A DNA stretch of 47,643 nt from an uncultured Clostridia bacterium (GTDB lineage: Bacteria; Bacillota; Clostridia; TANB77; CAG-508), in contig CANQPZ010000008.1 of assembly GCA_947625895.1 (NCBI GenBank), positions 1 through 47,643 on the forward strand, read 5' to 3'. The translations under genes were made by a program, and so were the position numbers. A model generated the notes under the pieces. That model was not told the origin of the DNA and did no database searches. It saw only the letters and a program-made list of their open reading frames with translations. This document shows positions 42,519 through 47,643 of the stretch, piece after piece. Position 1 is the first letter of the stretch. Every line of letters begins with the position of its first letter.

Positions 42519-43100
42519 ATGGAAGAAATAGTTTTTGTAACACATAACAAAGGAAAAGTAAAATCAGCAGAAAAGCATTTTAAAAATTTAAAAATAAGTA
42601 CATTTGATTACGAACTAGATGAACCAAGAAGTGATGACCTGCAAGTAATAGCAACAGCAAAAGTAAAACAAGCATTTCAAATAGTAAAAAAGCCATGTAT
42701 AGCATTAGACTCAGGATTTTTTATTGATGAGTTAAATGGATTTCCAAGAGCTTTCGTAAATTTTGCACTTGATAGTATTGGTATAGACGGAATTTTAAAA
42801 TTAATGGAAGGCAAAGCAAACAGAAAATGCTGTTTTAAAGAATGTTTAGCTTTTTATGATGGAAAAGATATAAAATACTTTTTTGGAACTCATCCAGGAA
42901 CATTAGCAACAGAAAAGATGGGACCTGACAAAGAAGAAAAATGGTCTGATCTATGGTTTATTTTTAAACAAGAAGGATGTGAAAAAACTATAGCTCAAAT
43001 GAGATCTGAAGAAGTTGAAGATAATAGAATTGCAGTTAAATCAGATGGAGCAATGAAAAAGTTTGCTAAGTGGTACAAAGAAAATATACAAAATGGATAG
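42519..43100 (+). CDS. rdgB: Ham1/RdgB-family non-canonical purine NTP pyrophosphatase
   Basis: 193 residues. The family hydrolyses ITP, dITP and XTP to keep deaminated purines out of nucleic acids. Substrate-binding THNKGKVKSAE at the start and ALDSGFFIDELNGFP near residue 64 match the conserved blocks. The C-terminal half is less canonical than in housekeeping RdgB (no clear S-[HF]R motif at the end), so it may be a divergent member. The ATG at 42519 follows TAGGAG. No operon partner is close. Confidence 0.85.
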   Translation: MEEIVFVTHNKGKVKSAEKHFKNLKISTFDYELDEPRSDDLQVIATAKVKQAFQIVKKPCIALDSGFFIDELNGFPRAFVNFALDSIGIDGILKLMEGKANRKCCFKECLAFYDGKDIKYFFGTHPGTLATEKMGPDKEEKWSDLWFIFKQEGCEKTIAQMRSEEVEDNRIAVKSDGAMKKFAKWYKENIQNG

Positions 43101-43106
43101 CTAATA

Positions 43107-43135
43107 TTGAAATAATAATTGCATTTATGTTATAC
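43107..43135 (+). promoter_or_regulatory. Promoter of the flavodiiron protein gene
   Basis: TTGAAA (43107-43112), a 17-base spacer and TTATAC (43130-43135). Confidence 0.6.
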
Positions 43136-43157
43136 TTGCCGAGAAAGGATGGAGAAT

Positions 43158-44318
43158 ATGAATATAACAATATCAGACAAAATTAAATATGTTGGCGTAA
43201 ATGATAAAACATTAGATTTATTTGAAAGCCAATATGTAATTCCAAATGGAGTATCATATAATTCATATATTATTGAGGATGAAAAAACTACAATAATGGA
43301 TACAGTTGATAAAAGAGCAGTATCTGAATGGATAGGAAACGTAGAAAGAGAATTAAAAGATGTAAAACCTACATATTTATTAGTTTCACATCTAGAACCA
43401 GATCACTCAGCTGGAATAGAAATAATTTCAGAAAAATATCCAGAAATGAAAATAATATTAAGTCAAAGAGCTGCAAATATGTTGCCACAATTTACAAACA
43501 AAGATCTATCAAATAGATTAGTAATTGTTGCAGAAGGAGATTCAATAGACTTAGGAAGCCACAAGTTGAATTTTGTTATGGCACCAATGGTACATTGGCC
43601 AGAAGTAATGTTTACATATGAATCAACTGAAAAAGTTTTATTTGCAGCAGATGGATTTGGAAAATTTGGAGCATTAGATACAGACGAAGATTGGGATTGT
43701 GAAGCAAGAAGATATTATTTCAATATAGTAGGAAAATATGGAGCACAAGTTCAAGCTGTACTAAAAAAAGCAGCTACACTAGATATAAAAACAATATGCC
43801 CACTTCATGGACCAATATTAAAAGAGAATTTAGAACATTACATTAACAAATATGACATTTGGAGTAGTTATAAACCAGAAGATAAAGGAATACTTATTGC
43901 ATATAATTCAATACACGGAAACACTAAAAAAGCTGTAGAAAAACTAAAAGAATTATTAGAAGAAAATAAAGCTGAAAAAGTTGTTTTAAGTGATTTATCT
44001 AGAGACGATATGGCGGAAACAATCGAAGATGCATTTAGATATGACAGATTAATAATTGCTTCACCTACATATGATGCAGGATTATTCCCTACAACAGAAA
44101 AATTCTTAAGACATTTAAAACATAAAAATTATCAAAATAGAAAAGTTGGAATAGTTGAAAATGGATCATGGGCACCAATGTCAGGAAAACTAATGAAAGA
44201 ACTTTTAGGTGAAATGAAAGATATAACTATAGTTGAACCAACAGTAACAATAAAAACATCAATGAAAGAAGAAACTATAGAAAAATTAAAAGAATTAGCT
44301 AAAGCTATGACATGCTAA
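43158..44318 (+). CDS. fprA: Flavodiiron protein (FprA-type O2/NO reductase)
   Basis: 386 residues. Flavodiiron proteins reduce O2 to water or NO to N2O and protect strict anaerobes. The N-terminal metallo-beta-lactamase domain carries the diiron ligands HxExDH (SHLEPDHSAG), His in MVHWPE, Asp in FAADGFG and His in PLHGPIL. The flavodoxin domain follows from about residue 250 (ILIAYNSIHGNTKKA for FMN phosphate, ASPTYDAGLFP). The ATG at 43158 is preferred since AAGGATGGAG precedes it; an ATG at 43149 is possible. The electron donor rubredoxin is encoded 72 bases downstream. Confidence 0.94.
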   Translation: MNITISDKIKYVGVNDKTLDLFESQYVIPNGVSYNSYIIEDEKTTIMDTVDKRAVSEWIGNVERELKDVKPTYLLVSHLEPDHSAGIEIISEKYPEMKIILSQRAANMLPQFTNKDLSNRLVIVAEGDSIDLGSHKLNFVMAPMVHWPEVMFTYESTEKVLFAADGFGKFGALDTDEDWDCEARRYYFNIVGKYGAQVQAVLKKAATLDIKTICPLHGPILKENLEHYINKYDIWSSYKPEDKGILIAYNSIHGNTKKAVEKLKELLEENKAEKVVLSDLSRDDMAETIEDAFRYDRLIIASPTYDAGLFPTTEKFLRHLKHKNYQNRKVGIVENGSWAPMSGKLMKELLGEMKDITIVEPTVTIKTSMKEETIEKLKELAKAMTC

Positions 44319-44341
44319 AAATAATTTTAAAATATAATTAT

Positions 44342-44373
44342 TAGATTACACTTTATATTTTTGTGTAAATCTA
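44342..44373 (+). other. Stem-loop between fprA and rubredoxin
   Basis: 44342-44351 pairs with 44363-44373 (10 bp, one bulged A) around an 11-base AT loop. It is not followed by a T-run. It may set the relative level of the two messages by protecting or processing the RNA. Confidence 0.5.
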
Positions 44374-44389
44374 AAAAGAGGAGGAAATT

Positions 44390-44527
44390 ATGAAATACGA
44401 ATGTACAGTATGTGGACACATTTATGATGAAGAAGCTGAAGGAGTAAAATTTGAAGATCTACCAGAAGATTGGGTATGCCCATTATGTGGTGTTGGAAAA
44501 GATATGTTCAAAAAAGTTGAAGAATAA
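44390..44527 (+). CDS. Rubredoxin
   Basis: A 45-residue protein, slightly shorter than the usual 52-54. It binds one iron with four Cys in CTVCGHIYD (near residue 5) and [11 protein letters not shown] (near residue 30). It passes electrons to the flavodiiron protein encoded just upstream. The shortening is in the central loop ([17 protein letters not shown]), as in other short clostridial rubredoxins. The ATG at 44390 follows AGAGGAGG. Confidence 0.95.
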   Translation: MKYECTVCGHIYDEEAEGVKFEDLPEDWVCPLCGVGKDMFKKVEE

Positions 44528-44536
44528 TTTTTGGAA

Positions 44537-44563
44537 AGAAGGTTACTTATTTAGTAACCTTCT
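44537..44563 (+). terminator. Terminator after rubredoxin
   Basis: An 11-bp perfect stem (44537-44547 with 44553-44563) and 5-base loop; the T-tract after it is short, so it may be leaky. Confidence 0.65.
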
Positions 44564-44599
44564 TATCGTGTCTAAACGAAAATAGAAAAAGAAAGTATG

Positions 44600-44628
44600 T
44601 TGACATTAAATTTATTCTTTGATAAAAC
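44600..44628 (+). promoter_or_regulatory. Promoter of pyrBI
   Basis: Consensus TTGACA (44600-44605), a 17-base spacer and TAAAAC (44623-44628) with TGA in front. Only about 22 bases separate the start of transcription from pyrB, so no attenuator of the PyrR or translational kind fits here. Confidence 0.68.
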
Positions 44629-44656
44629 AAAAAAGAAATAAAATAAGGAGGAGATT

Positions 44657-45571
44657 ATGAAAAACTTAATCGACATAAAAGACCTATCAATAAAAGAAAT
44701 TGATGAATTGATTGAAGTAGCCAAAGACATTATGCAAGAACCTGAAAAATATTCAGAAAAATGTAAGCATAAAAAATTGGCTACTTTATTTTTTGAGCCA
44801 AGTACAAGGACAAGATTAAGCTTTGAAGCTGCAATGATGGAACTTGGTGGAAATGTTTTAGGATTTTCAGAAGCATCATCTAGCTCAACAGCAAAGGGAG
44901 AAAGCGTTTCTGACACAATAAAAGTTGTTGGAGGATACAGCGATATTATTGCAATGAGACATCCAAAAGAAGGAGCACCACTAGTTGCATCTTTTCGTTC
45001 AGATGTACCAATTATAAATGCTGGAGATGGAGGACACAATCATCCAACACAAACATTGACAGATTTATTAACTATATCTTGTGAAAAAGGCAGATTAGAT
45101 AATCTTACAATAGGACTATGTGGAGACTTGAAATTTGGTAGAACAGTCCATTCTCTAATAACAGCAATGTCTAGATATAAAAATATAAAATTCGTTTTAA
45201 TTTCACCAGATGAACTAAAAATTCCAGAATACGTTAAAGAAGAAATACTAGATAAAAATAAAATTGAATATATAGAAACGAATGATTTAGAAGAACATAT
45301 GGATAAACTAGATATTCTTTATATGACAAGAGTACAAAAAGAAAGATTCTTTAATGAAGAAGATTATTTAAGACTAAAAGATTATTATATTCTAAATAAA
45401 AACAAATTAAAAAATGCTAAAGAAGATTTAGTAATAATGCATCCACTACCAAGAGTAAACGAAATTTCAACAGAAGTTGATGACGACAAAAGAGCATGTT
45501 ATTTTAAACAAGCAAAATATGGAAAATATATAAGAATGGCACTAATATTAAAACTACTTGAAATAAAATAA
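44657..45571 (+). CDS. pyrB: Aspartate carbamoyltransferase, catalytic chain
   Basis: 304 residues. It joins carbamoyl phosphate and aspartate, the second step of pyrimidine synthesis. The carbamoyl-phosphate site [11 protein letters not shown] is near residue 48, with [15 protein letters not shown], the AMRHPKEG loop, and the aspartate-binding MTRVQKERF and HPLPRVNEI. The ATG at 44657 has AAGGAGGAG upstream. pyrI follows by 12 bases, so the product is the allosteric PyrB-PyrI enzyme rather than the trimer used by Bacillus. Confidence 0.97.
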   Translation: MKNLIDIKDLSIKEIDELIEVAKDIMQEPEKYSEKCKHKKLATLFFEPSTRTRLSFEAAMMELGGNVLGFSEASSSSTAKGESVSDTIKVVGGYSDIIAMRHPKEGAPLVASFRSDVPIINAGDGGHNHPTQTLTDLLTISCEKGRLDNLTIGLCGDLKFGRTVHSLITAMSRYKNIKFVLISPDELKIPEYVKEEILDKNKIEYIETNDLEEHMDKLDILYMTRVQKERFFNEEDYLRLKDYYILNKNKLKNAKEDLVIMHPLPRVNEISTEVDDDKRACYFKQAKYGKYIRMALILKLLEIK

Positions 45572-45583
45572 TAGGAGGAAAAA

Positions 45584-46003
45584 ATGAATATTGATAGCAT
45601 TAGAAATGGAATTGTTATTGATCACATACAAGCCAAAAAAGGTTTAGAAATATTTGATGCTTTAAAATTAGGTGAATTAGATTGCTCTGTAGCAATAATA
45701 ACAAATGCAAGAAGTCAAAAGATGGGAAGAAAAGATATAATTAAAATTGATAAAAACATTGATTTAGATTTAGATATATTAGGATATTTAGATCCAAACA
45801 TAACAATTAATATAATAAAAGATGATAAAAGAGTTAAAAAATTTCACGTAGAATTACCTAAGGAAATTGTGAATATCATAAAATGTAAAAATCCTAGGTG
45901 TATAACATCAGTTGAACAAGAACTTAAGCATGTATTTGTTTTAACCGACAAGGAAAAGAAAATATATAGATGTAAGTATTGTGAAACTATAAAAGAAGAT
46001 TAA
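45584..46003 (+). CDS. pyrI: Aspartate carbamoyltransferase, regulatory chain
   Basis: 139 residues. The N-terminal domain (about 1-90) resembles the nucleotide-binding allosteric domain (SIRNGIVIDHI, SQKMGRKDIIKI). The C-terminal domain has the zinc site of four Cys: CKNPRC near residue 104 and CKYC near residue 133. PyrI links PyrB trimers and confers feedback control by pyrimidine nucleotides. The ATG at 45584 follows AGGAGG. A terminator follows directly. Confidence 0.95.
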   Translation: MNIDSIRNGIVIDHIQAKKGLEIFDALKLGELDCSVAIITNARSQKMGRKDIIKIDKNIDLDLDILGYLDPNITINIIKDDKRVKKFHVELPKEIVNIIKCKNPRCITSVEQELKHVFVLTDKEKKIYRCKYCETIKED

Positions 46004-46009
46004 AAAAAG

Positions 46010-46036
46010 CGGATCTAAAAAATAGATCCGTTTTTT
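46010..46036 (+). terminator. Terminator of pyrBI
   Basis: An 8-bp stem (46010-46017 with 46023-46030), AAAAA loop and six T. Confidence 0.88.
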
Positions 46037-46106
46037 ATTTTTTATAAATAAGAAAAGCCTCATAGTACAAGATATTGCTGAATATTTTTAGAAAAAGGAG
46101 TTTACT

Positions 46107-47643
46107 ATGAGTTTTTTAAATATTAAAAAAAGGCTAAGAATAATGCTATTCATAAGCTTATTTTTATTTACTGCATTAATTATTAGAATAGGTTGGATTC
46201 AAATCATACGTGGAAAATATTACAGTGATCTAGCTTTTAAGCAACAAAATTTAGACAGAGAAATAACAGCAAAACGTGGAATTATATATGATAGAAATGA
46301 AAATATTTTAGCTATGAGTGCAAGTAGTGAAATGATAACAATTAATCCTAATAATATACCTAAAGAAAAGAAAGAATTAGTTGCAAGAAAGATTTCTGAG
46401 ATATTAGAACTTGATTATGAAAAGATACTAAAAAAGGTAAATAGAAATAGTTCAATTGAAATAATATCAAAAAAAGTCGAGAAAGATAAAAGTAACAATT
46501 TAAGAAAATGGCTAATTGAAAACAATGTAAATACTGGGGTAAACATAGACGAAGATAGTAAAAGATATTATCCATATGGAAGTTTAGCATCACAAATTAT
46601 AGGATTTTGCGGATCTGATAATCAAGGATTAAACGGAATTGAGGCTAAATATGAAAATGAATTAAAAGGAAAAGCAGGAAGCATAAGCAAATTAACTGAT
46701 GCTAAAGGAAAAAATATAAAAGATACTTCCGAAAATTATCAAGAGGCTAAAGAAGGATATGGACTAGAATTAACAATAGATTGCAATATTCAACAAATTG
46801 CAGAAAAGTATCTAGAAGAAGCTTGTATTGACAATAAGTGTACAGATGGTGGAAATGTTATCATAATGAATCCTCAAAATGGGGATATCTTAGCGATGGC
46901 AACTTATCCAAACTATGATTTAAATAATCCATTTGAGATAAACAATGAAGAATTAAAAAATATTTGGGATAGTCTATCACAAGAAGAAAAAAACAATAAT
47001 CTGCAAGCTATGTGGAGAAACAAAGCTATTGCAGATACTTATGAACCTGGTTCTACATTTAAATTAGTAACCGCGTCAGCATCATTAGAAGAAGGAATAA
47101 CTCAAACGGATAAAGCAGGAGAATTTAACTGTTCAGGAGGAATTGAGGTTGCAGGAGTAAGAATAAAATGTTGGAGATATTATAGACCTCATGGTTCAGA
47201 GTCATTAAGGCAAGCACTAATGAATTCCTGTAATCCAGTATTTATAGGTTTGGGTCAAAGATTAGGAGTTGAAACATATTACAATTATTTAGAAAAGTTT
47301 GGATTTTTGCGAAAAACAGGAATTGATTTACCAGGAGAAGCAGGAAGTATTTTCTTAGCAAAAGATAAAGTAGGACCTGTAGAGCTAGCCACAATAAGCT
47401 TTGGACAAAGATTTGAAGTAACACCAATTCAAATGGCAACAATGTTATCAACAATAGCAAATAAAGGAACATATGTTAAACCTAGATTAGTAAAAGCAAT
47501 TATTAATCCAGAAACAGAAGAAAAAACAGAAATTCAGCCTGAATACAAAAATCAGGTTATATCTGAAAAAACTGCAGAAGAAGTACTAGATATGATGAGT
47601 ACAGTAGTAGGAGAAGGTACTGGAAAAAATGCAAAAGTAGAAG
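46107..47643 (+). CDS. spoVD: SpoVD/PBP2B-type class B penicillin-binding protein (3' end outside the window)
   Basis: 512 codons are visible and the frame is open at the window end. One membrane segment near 11-28 is followed by KRGIIYDRNENILAMS, the PBP dimerisation region, and the transpeptidase with SxxK at Ser316/Lys319 (PGSTFK) and SxN in NSCNP. The KTG box and any PASTA domain lie beyond the edge. The ATG at 46107 has AAGGAG 6 bases upstream. It is a close paralogue of the minus-strand PBP at 1326-3596 (both have MWRNK, NSCNP and FG[EQ]RF at matching places). In most Firmicutes this gene directly follows ftsL; here rdgB, fprA, rubredoxin and pyrBI lie between. Confidence 0.9.
   Translation, partial: MSFLNIKKRLRIMLFISLFLFTALIIRIGWIQIIRGKYYSDLAFKQQNLDREITAKRGIIYDRNENILAMSASSEMITINPNNIPKEKKELVARKISEILELDYEKILKKVNRNSSIEIISKKVEKDKSNNLRKWLIENNVNTGVNIDEDSKRYYPYGSLASQIIGFCGSDNQGLNGIEAKYENELKGKAGSISKLTDAKGKNIKDTSENYQEAKEGYGLELTIDCNIQQIAEKYLEEACIDNKCTDGGNVIIMNPQNGDILAMATYPNYDLNNPFEINNEELKNIWDSLSQEEKNNNLQAMWRNKAIADTYEPGSTFKLVTASASLEEGITQTDKAGEFNCSGGIEVAGVRIKCWRYYRPHGSESLRQALMNSCNPVFIGLGQRLGVETYYNYLEKFGFLRKTGIDLPGEAGSIFLAKDKVGPVELATISFGQRFEVTPIQMATMLSTIANKGTYVKPRLVKAIINPETEEKTEIQPEYKNQVISEKTAEEVLDMMSTVVGEGTGKNAKVE

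Overview
The window is AT-rich, Gram-positive-type chromosome. It has strong purine-rich ribosome binding sites, A-rich codons, sigma-A-like promoters often with an extended -10 (TGn), and many short rho-independent terminators. The gene content points to an anaerobic member of the Clostridia: a flavodiiron protein with rubredoxin, a 2[4Fe-4S] ferredoxin, RicT, a Spo0E-like peptide, SpoVD-type penicillin-binding proteins and choline-binding-type wall repeats. No rRNA, tRNA, CRISPR array, IS element or clear prophage was seen. Genus and species cannot be named from this sequence.

Layout. 1-1.3 kb: rpsF-ssb-rpsR, convergent with a PASTA-bearing class B PBP (1.3-3.6 kb, minus). 3.6-4.5 kb: rsmA. 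4.7-23 kb: three giant genes, namely two about 1700-residue surface proteins in one operon and a 2627-residue cyclic beta-1,2-glucan synthase-like enzyme. 23.1-26.9 kb: an OmpR-type response regulator and a WalK/PhoR-type kinase, separated by an opposite-strand, compositionally foreign wall-binding protein. 26.9-30.9 kb: lepB-holB-ricT-mtaD-ferredoxin. 30.9-34.4 kb: rpsU with a structured leader, yqeY, and an inactive/active M16 peptidase pair. 34.5-37.4 kb: a Spo0E-like peptide, an UlaG-like metallo-hydrolase and three minus-strand single-gene units (M15 peptidase, Ser-rich membrane protein, GC-rich membrane protein). 37.4-40 kb: alkD-nfo (base-excision repair) and a ComEC-type metallo-beta-lactamase protein. 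40.1-42.5 kb: mraZ-rsmH-ftsL with MraZ boxes. 42.5-46 kb: rdgB, fprA, rubredoxin and pyrBI, which separate ftsL from a second SpoVD-like PBP cut by the window end.

How it fits together. Most of the window is housekeeping: translation, cell division, DNA repair, pyrimidine synthesis and oxygen/NO defence. The 4.7-26.9 kb block is a cell-surface locus: repeat-rich wall proteins, a membrane glucan synthase, a two-component pair that may monitor the envelope, a wall-binding protein and signal peptidase.

The most unusual structure is the 311-base gap between mraZ and rsmH. It carries a phased array of an 8-base motif, ACAAAAGA, at about 19-base steps, interleaved with five perfect stem-loops without proper U-tracts. 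One hairpin displays the motif in its loop and another displays its complement. I know of no described element of this kind at this locus. Other items worth checking are two single-gene composition islands, a short leader motif shared by the surface operon and rpsU, probable leaderless or unusual starts, and a Cys/His cluster in one giant surface protein.
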